A stretch of DNA of 64,000 bases from Pleurodeles waltl (GCF_031143425.1 NC_090447.1:139271106-139335105), one strand, 5' to 3'; shown: positions 22,329-33,299, counted from the stretch's first letter. Translations and numbers: made by a program. The notes: generated by a model not told the origin, from the sequence alone.

Positions 22329-22901
22329 GGGTGTAGTGTGAGTGGTGTGTGTGAGGGTGTGTGGGGTGATGTGTTGGGGTGTGTGCTGTGAGGTGCGTTG
22401 ATGGTGTATGAGTGATGGTGTTTTGTGGCTTAGATTCAGTGGGTGCTCCTGGCTTGTCTCTCTCTGAGTTTTCAAATTATTTGGGTCATAAAGGGTTGTG
22501 GGTAGTATGTGTGTGTGTTTTATATTGGTTTGGCTGTGTGGTGGTGGTGGTGGTGTGTGTATGGTTGCCAGGTGTGGGTAGTTTGAATTGTCCAATGTGG
22601 TGTTGTTTTGTTAGTGTGTGTGTATTTTGAGCATGGCAGTCTGTAACGCCAATGGTTCACCACGTTTGAATGACCACTGGGGTGATTTGTGGGTCATGAT
22701 TCTGTGGGTGTATTTCTGTTGGCGTAACGGTGTGGGTTTTGGTACTGCCAGTTTATCACTGACCTTTGGGCTGGCTGACTTGTGTGTGTGTCTGTATAGT
22801 GGCAGATTTTTATGTGTGGGTCATAATACCCGTAGCGGTATACTGCCGCGGTCACGGTATGTTGGCGTCAGTCAGCCTGGCGGTAAGCAGCACTTACCGC
22901 C

Positions 22902-25795
22902 TGTAGGAGGCTGGCCTGGCTTATAGTGGGTACCTTGTGGTACTTACACCTTGTGCCAGGTCCAGTTATCCCTTATTAGTGGATTAAAGGTGTTCTAGCA
23001 GCTTAGGCTGATAGCAGTAGCTATAGCATTGCAGCTTAGGCTGAACTAGGAGACGTGCAAAGCTCCTACTATACCACTTATATCACTTAGCACTATATCA
23101 TAAGAAAACACAATACTCAGAGTTACTAAAAATAAAGGTACTTTATTTTAGTGACAATAAGCCAAAAGTATCTCAGAGGATATACTCCCTTAGGAGGTAA
23201 GTAATGTAAACAAAATATACACACAAACCAAAATCAGGTCCTCTCCAGTGACATTGTGTGGGGGTCCTGTGGCGATGTAAATGCAGTGTTATTGTTTCAG
23301 TTAGAAAACAGTTAGAAAAGTAGTGCAAACACTGTAGGACACAATAGAATGCAAAAGGAGACAATAGGCCTAGGGGCAACACAAAGCATATACTCCAAAA
23401 GTGGAATGCAATCCACAAATGGACCCCTGGCCTAGTGTAGTGTGTAGAGGTTCGCTGGGAGTGTAAGAAAACACTAAGGGTGTCCAAGATACCCCACCCC
23501 AAGACCCTGAAAAGTAGGAGTAAAGTTACCCTACTACTCCAGAAAGACGGTAAAGTCGAGATAGGTGATTCTGCAAAGGCAACAATTGACTGCAAAGCAC
23601 TGAAGATGGATTCCTGGACCTGAGGACCTGAAAAGGAAGAGGACCAAGTCCAAGAGTCACCCAAGTGTCCAGGGGGGGCAGGAGCCCACTAAACCCCAGA
23701 TGAAGGCTCAAAAGGGCTGCCTCTGGGTGGAAGAAGCCAAAGATTCTGCAACAACGGAAGGTGCCAGGGACTTCTTCTTTGGTCAGATGATGTCCCACGG
23801 CGTGCTGGAGGATGCAGAGTTGTTTCCATGCAGAAAGACTGCAAACAAGCCTTGCTAGCTGCAAGAGTCACAGTTGAAGGTTTTGGGTACTGCCAGGGCC
23901 CAGGAAGGACCAGGAGGTTGACCCTTGGAGGAGGACACAGAGGGGGCGATCAGCAACACGGAGAGCCCATGCAGAAGCAGGCATCTCCCGCAGAAGCACC
24001 TGAACAGGTGTTCAGAAGATCTGAGCACGACGGTCGACTCAGCACAACAAAAGAGGGTCCCACGGAGTCGAAGTCCAACTCAGCAAGTTGGGCAAAGCAC
24101 GACAGAGTGCTGGGGACCTGGGCTAGGCTGTGCATGAAGGAACTCTTGCAAAAGTGCACAGAAGCCCTAGCTGCTGCAGTTCACGCATTGCACAGGATTA
24201 CTGTCTGGTGTGGGGAGGCAAGGACTTGCCGCCACCAAATTTGGACAGAAGGGCCACTGGACTGTTGGGGACACTTGGACCCAGATCCTGTGTTCCAGGG
24301 ACCGCGCTCGTCTGGATGAGAGGGGACCCAGAGGACCGGTGATGCAGAAGTGTGGTGCCTGCATTGGCAGAGGGAAGATTCCATCGACCCACAGGAGATT
24401 TCTTCTTGGCTTCCAGTGCAGGGTGAAGGGAGACAGCCCTCAGAGCATGCACCACCAGGAAACAGTCGAGAAAGCTGCCAGGATGAGGTGCTACAATGTT
24501 GCTGGTAATCTTCTTGCTACTTTGTTGTGGTTTTGCAGGCGTCCTGGAGCAGTCAGCGGTCGATCCTTGGCAGAAGTCGAAGAGGGAAGTGCAGAGGAGC
24601 TCTGGTGAGCTCTTGCATTTGTTATCTGATGAGATACCCACAGGAGATACCCTAAATAGCCCTCAGAGGAGGATTGGCTACAGAGAAAGATAAACACCTA
24701 TCAGGAGGGGTCTCTGACGTCACCTGCTGGCACTGGCCACTCAGAGGTGTCCATTGTGCCCACACACCTCTGCATCCAAGATGGCAGAGGTCTGGGGCAC
24801 ACTCGAGGAGCTCTGGGCACCTCCCCTGTGAGATGCTGGTCAGGGGAGTGGTCACTCCCCTTTCCTTTGTCCAGTTTCACGCCAGAGCAGGGCTGGGAGG
24901 ATCCCTGAACTGGTGTAGACTGGCTTATGCAAGGAGGGCACCATCTGTGCCCTTCAAAGCATTTCCAGAGGCCAGGAGAGGGTACTCCTCTCAGGCCCTT
25001 CACACCTATTTCCAAAGGGAGAGGGTGTAACACCCTCTCTCAGAGGAAATCCTTTGTTCTGGCTTCCTGGGACTGGGCTGCCCAGACCCCAGGGGGGCAG
25101 AAACCTGTCTGAGGGGTGACAATTCCATGATCCTAGACATGTTACATGGCCATGTTCAGAGTTACCATGGTGACGCTACATATAGGTATTGACCTATATG
25201 TAGTGCACGCATGTAATGGTGTCCCCGCACTCACAAAGTCTGGGAAAATTGCCCTGAACAATGCGGGGGCACCTTGGCTAGTACCAGGGTGCCCTCACAC
25301 TAAGTAACTATGCACCCAACCTTCACTAAGTGAAGGTTAGACATATAGGTGACTTATAAGTTACTTAAGTGCAGTGTAAAATGGCTGTGAAATAATGTGG
25401 ACGTTATTTTACTCAGGCTGCAGTGGTAGTCCTGTGTAAGAATTGTCTGAGCTCCCTATGGGTGGCAAAAGAGGGTATTCCAGTGTGCCAATCAGAATTG
25501 GTAAAATTAGTCACTAGCCTGCATTGACAATTTTGTTCTGGTTAGCAGAGCCTCAGTGATACAGTTAGGCACCACACAGGGAACACATATAGGCCACAAA
25601 CGTATGAGCACTGGGGTCCTGGCTAGCAGGATCCCAGTGACACATATCAAACACACTGACAACATAGGGTTTTCACTATGAGCACTGGGCCCTGGCTAGC
25701 AGGATCCCAGTGAGACAGTAAAAACACCCTGACATATACTCACAAACAGGCCAAAAGTGGGGGTAACAAGGCTAGAAAGAGGCTACCTTCCTACA
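22902..25795 (+). mobile_element. 2.9-kb LTR-like element without coding capacity
   Basis: It starts TGTAGGAGGCTGGCC and ends GGCTACCTTCCTACA. The 5-bp flanks CCGCC (22897-22901) and CTGCC (25796-25800) are near-identical. The split Harbinger 3' end (TTACCGCC / ATTGTCATATTGAGGGCC) rejoins across it. TG...CA ends and a 5-bp duplication fit a long solo LTR or a TRIM/LARD-like element. No gag or pol motif is visible in 2.9 kb. Near the right end a GCTAGCAGGATCCCAGTGA motif occurs twice (about 25620-25710) in a short degenerate tandem repeat. Confidence 0.7.
23239..23297 (+). other. 59-bp patch of Harbinger gene 2 inside the LTR-like element
   Basis: This patch matches 21586-21644 of Harbinger B, across the gene 2 intron/exon 2 junction, with one mismatch. 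The surrounding LTR-like sequence has no other similarity to Harbinger. Confidence 0.8.
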
Positions 25796-25821
25796 CTGCC
25801 ATTGTCATATTGAGGGCCTTA

Positions 25822-27431
25822 GTGTGTTACCTCTGTTTTCCTCAACATTCTCTCTGCCTAAGCTATAAAGCCCTAACATATATTTCTGGAATGTTAGTTT
25901 GCTCTACAAAACCCCATAAATATATAAATAAATAAATACAAAATAAAGTTAAGACAAGCAAATGCTGCTATGCTATCAATATAAGTTCCTAAATTTGTTG
26001 CGTTGGCCGGTAAAATGTGAAAGACAAAATATTAACTGTGCATTGAAATCATAGGTTGATCTCCTCTTTCACCATAGAATGCACCTTAGGTCACCAGGAA
26101 GACTGGCTAATTTTAGCCTCACTGATGCAGCTTTACTGGTGTCTTTGTTGAGCTAACATATTTAGCTTTGCTCTTACATCTTAGGAGGGACAAGCCTGCT
26201 TCTATTGCATAATTTTCCTTCTCTTGTTCTTTGACAGGCTGTTTCTAGCATGTCAAGGAGTGTCGCTGTGGTCATCTTTAAACTACATGGTCCATTACTT
26301 CCCTATTTACTATATCATTCTGATATGGCTTACCACTCTTTTGGCCGACAAACACAGCAGCTTATTTACAAGCTGTGTGCGCTGTCTGTTTGTCACTTTT
26401 TGTGATGCACCAGCAGTGCATAGTGCAGGCCCATATCTATAATGCCACTCAAAGCCACTTTAGTGGTTTTAATGGCTTATGTATATATGGTATAAAGTAA
26501 CACAGCGCAAGTTGCTGTGTTGCCTTACACTGAATCAGGGGGCATTCCATGGGGTCTACAGTGGGTTTTCCCACACAACACCCATGGGTTCTGAGGCATT
26601 CCCAGATTTACAAGACTTTGTAAACCTGGGAATGCATCAAAATCGTATGCCTCCACAGGGGAGGTGCAGCAAGGAGAAATATCATTATTTCTCCTCATTT
26701 TTTCCTCTTTATATGTGTGCTGCATACTGAAGGACACATAGAAAGAGGAACATGCCTCTTTTTTTTGTGGTTGTGGTTGTGGGTTTTTTTTTAACAGGAA
26801 GATGTCCCTTCCTGCACAAAACATTCCTGTCTGCAATGCAGGCATCCTTTAACCATATTCCCAAGCTGCCTGCATCAGTGCTAGACAGCCCATTGGGCAC
26901 CAGCGCAGTGGGAGAAGACATAAATGAGCCATATCTTGTAGATGTGGCACATTTCTGCCCATTCCCTATGGTGCAAGGCAGTGTAGCAAGTTCACTTTAT
27001 GCACTGTCCTGCACCTCAGGACTTGTAAATAAGCTTTGTTTTCTACATGGGCCAAATTCTATAATCATTCTTACTGTACTCACTATTCACTTCTCTATGT
27101 TCATATTGAAGTCACTTTGTTCATTAATTCTGCAAGATGTTTCATAACATACCTGTTTTTCCTAACACCAGCCTTGATTGCTAATTAGGTTACAAATCCT
27201 ACATAGAGCTGACATTCTCTGATTAACATGTATGATATTATCTTCCATCCTTTCTAGAATCCTGTACAAAATCATTACATGCTCCTCTACATCAGTGCTG
27301 AAAACACTAGGCATGGGTGCAAACATTTGTGGAATTCAAGCACTTCACGCTAAACAGAGTAGCACGGATTTCCCGAATTCTGCAATTTGAGATTTGGTTT
27401 CGCCACTCACTTGGGGTGCCATAATACTCTT
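25822..27431. other. Inter-element sequence with one old repeat
   Basis: No gene is recognised. An A/T-rich stretch lies near 25915-25945. The segment 26430-26900 is listed separately. The remainder shows no terminal repeats or conserved frames I can identify. Confidence 0.4.
26430..26900 (+). repeat. Unclassified interspersed repeat, same family as 54049
   Basis: It shares with 54170-54480 an ordered set of short blocks: a CATTCC/CAACACCCAT segment, a CAGATTTACAAG segment, an AGGAG..AATA block, GTGTGCTGCAT and a GGAAG..TCCCTTCCTGCACA block. The divergence is high, so this is an old copy. It is in the same orientation as 54049. Confidence 0.5.
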
Positions 27432-27910
27432 GGAGGGTCATTCTGACCCCGAGGGGCGTCAGTCGGCGCCCGCCTGGCGGGAACCGCCATTTGGCCGCCC
27501 CGCGGTCAAAAGACCGCTGGGGCCAATCCGACTTTCCCGCTGGGCCGGCGGGCGCTAACATGGTTAGCGCCCGCCGGCCCAGCGGGAAGGCGGCCTGCAA
27601 CACTGAAGCCGGCTCCGAATGGAGCCGGCGGTGTTGCAGGTGTGCGACGGGTGCAGTTGCACCCGTCGCGCTTTTCACTGTCTGCTAGGCAGGGAAGGGA
27701 AGGGAAGGGGGTCAGAATCCCCAGGGCAGCGCTGCCCTGGCAGATTCGCCCAGCCGGGGCAAAACTGGCGGGAAACCGGCGGCCCCGGTTTTCCGACCGC
27801 AGCTTTACAGCCGCAGTCGGAATGGGCTTTGAAGCACCGCCAGCCTGTTGGCGGTGCTTCAGTCGTTCTGCGCCCTGGCGGTCCAAGACCGCCAGGGTCA
27901 GAATTACCCC
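27432..27910. mobile_element. GC-rich foldback MITE
   Basis: The ends are approximately inverted: GGGTCATTCTGACC at the left and GGTCAGAATTACCCC at the right. The interior has strong palindromes, such as CCGCTGGGCCGGCGGGCGCTAAC facing its complement at about 27535-27590, GAAGCACCGCCAGC...GGCGGTGCTTC near 27830 and CTGGCGGTC..GACCGCCAG near 27880. No coding capacity is apparent. Target duplication is unclear. GC content is far above the neighbouring DNA. Confidence 0.65.
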
Positions 27911-28271
27911 ATTGGTCTGCTAGTGCACACGCACAAGACTTGGGTGGTCATTACAACTCTGGCGGATGGTGTTAAAGCGGCGGTAAGACCGCCAACAAGC
28001 CGGCGGTAAAAAATTTGCAATTACGACCGCGGCGAAAACCGCAAACAAAGATAGCCACTTTAACACTCCGACCGCCACGGCAGTACAAACAAACAGCGCA
28101 GCGGTCACCACCAACAGACAGGCGGAGGACAATGTACCGCCCACACTATTACAACCCACCAATCCGCCACCTTTTCCGGGGCGGATTCACCGCGGATAAA
28201 AACACGGCGGAAACAGGAATTCCGAAGGGAAAACGCTCACCTCTACACACCCCACGAGGAACAAGGACACT

Positions 28272-28354
28272 ATGGACCTGGAACTCCAAATTCTCCCTGC
28301 GATAGTCTTCCTGCTCCTCTACCAGGAGCATGAACACCGGTGGTGAAGACCACA
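28272..28354 (+). pseudogene. Harbinger C transposase exon 1
   Basis: ATG at 28272 opens MDLELQILPAIVFLLLYQEH, with TGA in place of one of the arginine codons three codons before the donor. It ends at a GTGAGT donor after 28354. The acceptor at 33668 lies 5.3 kb away. The joined phase is verified in copy D, where the exon is otherwise open. Confidence 0.65.
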
Positions 28355-28480
28355 GTGAGTACTGCACCTACGACACAGGGGAGGCAAAAAACAGGGGCAC
28401 ACTCACCCCAAACCCCCGGAAAGAATGCAAAGACAATAGAAAATGAGTGTAACCATTGTAATACATTAAAATCAAGTAGG

Positions 28481-28483
<3 letters not shown>

Positions 28484-28516
<33 letters not shown>
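28484..28516. repeat. (TA)n microsatellite
   Basis: An uninterrupted AT/TA run of about 33 bp. A related shorter TA tract lies at the same element position in copy D (about 40951-40975), so the site is inherited. Confidence 0.9.
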
Positions 28517-28521
<5 letters not shown>

Positions 28522-28734
28522 CATTTACAAAATATATACCAAGCATAGTAGTCCAGGTAGTGCTCCAATTTAGTCCGTGGAACACTGGGCCCACACGGTA
28601 TGGGTGAGGCCCACACAAGATCCCCAACCATGACGGAGAGAACACTGCAGTGGCATCAGAGAGCAACAAAACAGGCACCTCAGGGGGAGGGAAAGGGGGG
28701 CACCTCAGCCGCTTGAGTGCACAACGCCAAATCC

Positions 28735-29055
28735 ACAAGGGGGCCTCATGCCCACTGTACAATCCTGGGGAGTGCAAAGCCACAGTCTCTCAAGTCTTTT
28801 CAGTGGGAGGTTTTCCCACTGTTACATCCTGGGGAGTGCAAAGCCACAGACTCTCAAGTCTCTACAGTGGGTGGGTTGCCCACTGTTCCTTCCTTGGGAG
28901 TGCAAAGCCACAGTCTCTCAAGTCTCACAAGTGGGTGGATTGCCCACTGCTCCATCATGGGGAGTGCAAAGCCACAGTCTCTCAAGTCTCACACGTGGGT
29001 GGATTGCCCACTGTTCTATCCTAGGGAGTGCAAAGCCACAGTTTCTCAAGTGGAT
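28735..29055 (-). repeat. 64-bp tandem array, five units
   Basis: The word AGTGCAAAGCCACAG recurs at 28771, 28835, 28899, 28963 and 29027, exactly 64 bp apart. Because 64 is not a multiple of three the open frames seen across it are accidental. It lies downstream of the gene 3 stop, hence in its 3' untranslated region or beyond. Copy D has six units. Confidence 0.9.
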
Positions 29056-29410
29056 AACAGTCTCCACTGGTTCTGGAGGGGGCATGGTGCCCAGAGTGCT
29101 TCATCCTGCTAAGGACAGAGTTAGTGGATGATTATCTCCACTGGTTCTGGAGGGGGCATGGTGCCTTGAGTGCTTCATCCTGCTAAGGACAGAGATAGTG
29201 GATGGATCTCTCCACTGGTTCTGGAGGGGGCATGGTGCCCAGAGTGCTTCATCCTGCTAAGGACAGAGGTAGCGGATGGATCTTTCCACTGGCTCTGGAG
29301 GGGGCATGGTGCCCAGACTGCTTCATCCTGGTAAGGACAGAGGTAATGGATGGATCTCTCCACTGGTTCTGGAGGGGGCATGGTGCCCAGAGTGCTTCAT
29401 TCTGCCCATG
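29056..29410 (-). repeat. 74-bp tandem array, five units
   Basis: GGTTCTGGAGGGGGCATGG recurs at 29069, 29143, 29217, 29291 (one change) and 29365, 74 bp apart. It follows the 64-bp array directly, downstream of the gene 3 stop. Copy D has three units in the same position. Confidence 0.9.
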
Positions 29411-29454
29411 ACGGACTCAGTAGCGTCAGTGCCCTTGGCGCACATGGGCCAGCG

Positions 29455-29850
29455 GTGCATGAGACGGCGGTGCCCTGTTGAGCGGTGCTTGAGACGGCGG
29501 TGTCCTGTTCAGCGGTGCTTGAGGCTGCGGTGCCCTGTTCAGCGGTGCCCTGTTCAGCGGTGCTTGAGGCGGCGGTGCCCTGTTCAGTGGTGCTTGAGAC
29601 GGCGGTGCCCTGTGCAGCGGTGCTTGAGAAGGCGGTGCCCTGTTCAGCGGTCCTTGAGGCGGCGGTGCCCTGTTCAGCAGTGCTTGAGACGGCGGTGCCC
29701 TGTTCAGCGGTGCTTGAGACGGCCGTGCCCTGTTCAGCAGTGCTTGAGGCGGCGGTGCCCTGTTCAGCGGTGCTTGAGATGGTGGTGCCCTGTTCAGCAG
29801 TGCTTGAGGCGGCAGTGCCCTGTTCAGCGGTGCTTGAGACGGCGGTCTCC
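29455..29850 (-). repeat. 30-bp coding minisatellite in gene 3 of copy C
   Basis: About 13 units of a 30-bp motif (CAGCGGTGCTTGAGACGGCG core) encode the 10-residue unit GTAVSSTAEQ on the minus strand. Length is a multiple of three and the gene 3 frame stays open through it. One unit is shortened near 29540-29560. Confidence 0.9.
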
Positions 29851-32354
29851 ATTGCAGTGACTCCGCTGCTGGCGGTCCTTCATGGCCCAGCGGGGTTTGT
29901 GCTGGCAGTCCTTCATGGCCCAGCTGGGCTTGTGCTGGTGGTGGCCTCCTGGGCAGCTGGGCTGGTGCTGGCGGGGGCCTCCTGGGCAGCTGGGCTGGTG
30001 CTGGCTGGGGCCTCCTGGGCAGCTAGGCTGGTGCTGGCGGGGACCTCCTGGGCAGCTGGGATGATGGCGGTCTTCTCCGCTGTGCTGCTCTTCCCAGACT
30101 TGCTAACCTTCTTGTGCCCCTTCCCCACCTTGGAAGGTGTCGCAGCTGACTCCACACTCCCACCTGTACCCCTGGGAGCGGCTTTGGTGGCTGGAGTCTT
30201 CCCCCTCTCCCGCCGGGCACTGGCCAACTTCTGATGTTTGACAGGTGGGGGATTGTGCTGTGGCTCCATGCCACACTGCTCCCCTGGTGGCTGGTGCACT
30301 CCAGATTCCGGTGACTACAGTCACCACTGGTCCCGGAGATTTTGTGGCTGAGGTGCTAGTTCGGGACCTAGGAGACGGACGGGGTGGGGAAGGTGTGGGA
30401 AAGAGGTCAAGGTTGGACAGGAAAAGTTTTTGGGACACACTGGGACGGGTAGCTGGAGGGGGTTTGGGAGTGGAGGAAGAGGTTGTGGTTGTAGGAGGTG
30501 TTTTTTTGCTGACTTTGGGTGAAGGTGCATGCGCTGGAGGCTGTCGTGAGGTGGATGGCTGTTGGGTGGGTGTGTGCCTGTGTTTGTGTATCTTTGGAGG
30601 GGGCGTCACAGACACACTGGGAGAGGACACAGGGGACGTGTAAATGGGAGTGGGGGTGGTGACTGCACGTGAGCGGGGTGTGGTGGTGGGTGTGCTGGAG
30701 AGGGACGTAGTGGCTGTAGAGGTAGTGCATGCAGGTGTGAGTGTAGACGAGGCTGGGAGGGAGGAGGGAGACGAGGAGGAGGGGACACAGTGGAGGCAGT
30801 GGATGTTGCTATGTCTAGATGTGTGTGATGCTTGCGTGAGTGCCTGTGGGATGTGTGGTGCTTATGTTTGCCTGAGCTTCCCTTGTGTGTTGACGTGTGC
30901 GCATGCTGGTCTGTAGGAGTGTTTGGGATAGGCTGAGGTACAGGGGATTGGGTCGGGGTGGAGGAAGTTGGAGGGGGGAGCCTAGACACAGGGACAATGG
31001 CTGCCATAAGTGCTGAGTCCAGAGTCTGAAAAGCTTGCTGAAGGGCCGCCTGACCAGAATGAATGCCCTCCAGGAATGCATTTGTTTGTTGCAACTGCCC
31101 TTCTACACCCTGGATGGCATTCAACATGGTAGACTGCCCAACAGTGAGGGACCTGAGGAGGTCAATGGCCTCCTCACTGAGGGCAGCAGGGGTGACTGGG
31201 GCAGGGGCTGAGGTGCCTGGGGTGAAGGTGATGCCCACCCTTCTGGGTGAGCGGGCACGGGGCGATGGCTGAGGGGCTGCTGGGAGGGTGGTGCTGGAAG
31301 CGGGGTGGCGGCTGTACCTGTAGATGGGGGGGGCACAGATGTTGCCGCCACCACAAGGGAGCTCCCATGAGAGGACGAGTCTGTGTCACTGGTCTCAGCT
31401 CCTGTCCCCGCCGTGGAGCTCCCCTCACCCTCTGTCCCACTGGTGAAGTCCGATTCCGTAGTGTGGCCCTCCATGGCCATGTGGGATGCAGCCCCCTGGT
31501 GCTCCGGTGCCACTGCTCCTCTACCTGATGATGCTAATGCACACAAGAACAGGGAGACCACAAAAAGGGGGGGGGACGACAGAAGAAAGACATGTTGAGT
31601 GCATGCATTACCGCTACCGTTGGTGGACACGACAGACACAGAAGCCCCCTGCACTACGCCGCGCTCTTAGGCTCCACTGTTCAATTCCTGGGAAATTACC
31701 TACAAGCTATGGACGACATCTGCACACATAGATGACACAGGGGCATAACTAGGTGTACTTGGCACTCTACAGAGGTGGGCTGGGGTGCCACATGGCCTGC
31801 GTTACGGAGGGACCTTGCCTACGGAACTCGCTCTGGCCTAGGGAAACCCACAGCCCACCTCCCCCACCCAGACCCCTCCACTGCGTGCAAAGTCAGTAGA
31901 ATGCGAGTGTACTCACCCCCTTGTGGCTGCTGTGATGCCCTCAAGCGCCCATCCAACTCCGCGTATGCCACCGCCAGGTTCCTGAACATCAGGGGGGTCA
32001 TGGTGCGACGGGCACCACTCCCACATTGGAAGGCCATCCCCAGCTGAGCCTCTGCCGTCTTCTTGCTCCAGCGGCGAATGTCCTCCCATCTTTTCCGGCA
32101 GTGGGTGCTCCGTTTGTGGTAGTCCCACAGGGTCCGTATGTCCTTGGCGATGGCCCGCCAAATATCTTTCTTCTGGTGGGCGCTGACCTAAATGATTTGT
32201 ACAGGGGGAAGAGAAAGTTATTACCAACTGCACCATCAAAGTGATTGGCCCCCATCCCTACCCTTGCCATGTGGCACATGCACTCACCGTCGTTTCATGC
32301 ACACCGCACTCTCCCCCCTTCCTTCTTACATCCACCCCTCTCCACACAGGCATA

Positions 32355-33073
32355 GGGCCAGATGTAGGAAAAAAGCAATTTGCGACTTGCAAATTGCGAG
32401 TCCCTGCGACTCGCAATTTGCAAGTCGCAAATTGCTATGCAGTACGGTGTCTCAGACACCGACTGCAACTCGCAATGGGGTCGCAATGACCCACCTCATG
32501 AATATTCATGAGGTGGGTCGCAAATTGCGGCCCCATTGCGAGTATAGGCACTCGCTAACATGGAGGCCTGCTGACGTCAGCAGACCTCCATGTTAGCGAC
32601 CTACTTTTAAATAAAGCAGTTTTTTTTTTTTTTAAGTGTAGCCCGTTTTCCCTAAGGGAAAACAAGCTGCACTTAAAAAAAAAATGAAACCTTTAGTTTC
32701 GTTTTTTTTCAGGGCAGGGAGTGGTCCCTTGGACCACTCCCTGCCCTGAAAAAATATTTTGGGGCTCCAGTCACAAACTGGAAGGGGTCCCATGGGGACC
32801 CCTTCCAATTTGCGATTGGGTTACCATCCACTTGAAGTGGATGGTAACTGCGATGCCATTTGCGACCGCATATGCGGTCGCAAATGGTATTGCATCCCAA
32901 TGCGACTCGCAAATAGGAAGGGAACACCCCTTCCTATTTGCGAGTCTGAAATGCATTTTGCGAGTCGGTAACGACTCGCAAAATGCATTTCTGCATTGGG
33001 ATACGCGTTTTGCGACTCGCAAACGGCAAATTTTGCCGTTTGCGAGTCGCAAAACGTTTGCTACATCTGGCCC
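32355..33073. mobile_element. 719-bp foldback MITE inside gene 3 intron 1
   Basis: It begins GGGCCAGATGTAG and ends CTACATCTGGCCC. ATA flanks both sides (32352-32354 and 33074-33076). Copy D at 44917 has the empty site GGCATAGCCC, so ends and 3-bp target duplication are exact. The interior is a set of nested palindromes built from GCGACTCGCAAATTG-like words, with a T-run near 32620. It has no coding capacity. The 3-bp A/T-rich target suggests a Harbinger-type MITE. Confidence 0.9.
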
Positions 33074-33299
33074 ATAGCCCTTACATCATGCTCCCAGTGT
33101 ACTTACCTGTTGGTCTGGAGGACCGTAGAGTAGCGTGTACTGGGGGATGACCCCATCCCTGAGTTTCTCCAACTCCTCCGATGTGAAGGCAGGGGCCCTT
33201 CTCCCAGACACTCGAGCCATTGTCTCTTCCAGACCGAGGTCACAGCAGCAATTGCAGTGTAGGTCCTCTCCTGTCGAAGATCAGTTATCGAGTGATTGA

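Larger units (their letters stand above)
7295..25818 (+). mobile_element. Harbinger B, complete but with three nested insertions
   Basis: The left terminus GACCTCATTACAAC (one base lost) is preceded by TTA at 7292-7294. The right terminus ends ATTGAGGGCC at 25818, followed by TTA at 25819-25821, which is the TWA target duplication expected for PIF/Harbinger. Order on the plus strand: transposase exon 1, antisense gene 3, transposase exons 2-3, antisense gene 2, 3' terminus. Insertions are at 9693-10321 (LINE/Penelope-like), 10812 to ~18512 (retrovirus) and 22902-25795 (LTR-like element). All genes are disrupted, so this copy is not autonomous. Confidence 0.85.
29397..33220 (-). pseudogene. 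Harbinger C gene 3 (intronic antisense Myb/SANT-like protein)
   Basis: Exon 1 (33220-33107, 114 nt) reads MARVSGRRAPAFTSEELEKL and ends at a GTAAGT donor. Exon 2 (32187-31917, 271 nt) continues VSAHQKKDIWRAIAKDIRTL, then STHCRKRWEDIRRWSKKTAE, completing a Myb/SANT-like domain, and ends at GTGAGT. Both exons are open. Exon 3 starts at 31533 after GCATTAG with an acidic Ser/Thr stretch. It changes frame near 31240, then has a coiled-coil-like helix (EEAIDLLRSLTVGQSTMLNA), a KHKHHTSHRHSRKHH stretch, the QKLFLSNLDLFPTP motif and a 10-residue repeat array, closing at 29397. Later frame changes in exon 3 suggest decay, though the N-terminal half could still be expressed. A nuclear DNA-binding accessory role is inferred. 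Confidence 0.75.

Noticed and set aside
23526..24641. Several 110-160-codon frames in the LTR-like element
   Set aside because: Frames overlap on both strands, lack any gag, pol or env motif and start at non-ATG codons; the segment is best treated as non-coding.
28010..28260. Possible CRISPR-like or regularly spaced palindromes (GGCGGT/ACCGCC)
   Set aside because: Spacing is irregular and identical sequences occur at the 5' ends of copies A, B and D; they are Harbinger subterminal repeats.
28748..29131. Long plus-strand frames (110-130 codons) with repeated CKATVSQV/SAKPQSLK phrases
   Set aside because: They are reading artefacts of the 64-bp array; the unit is not a multiple of three, so all three frames stay open by chance and cycle through the same phrases.
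29276..29860. Arg/Cys-rich and Ala/Val-rich frames in the 30-bp array
   Set aside because: They are shadows of the in-frame minisatellite of gene 3 on the opposite strand.
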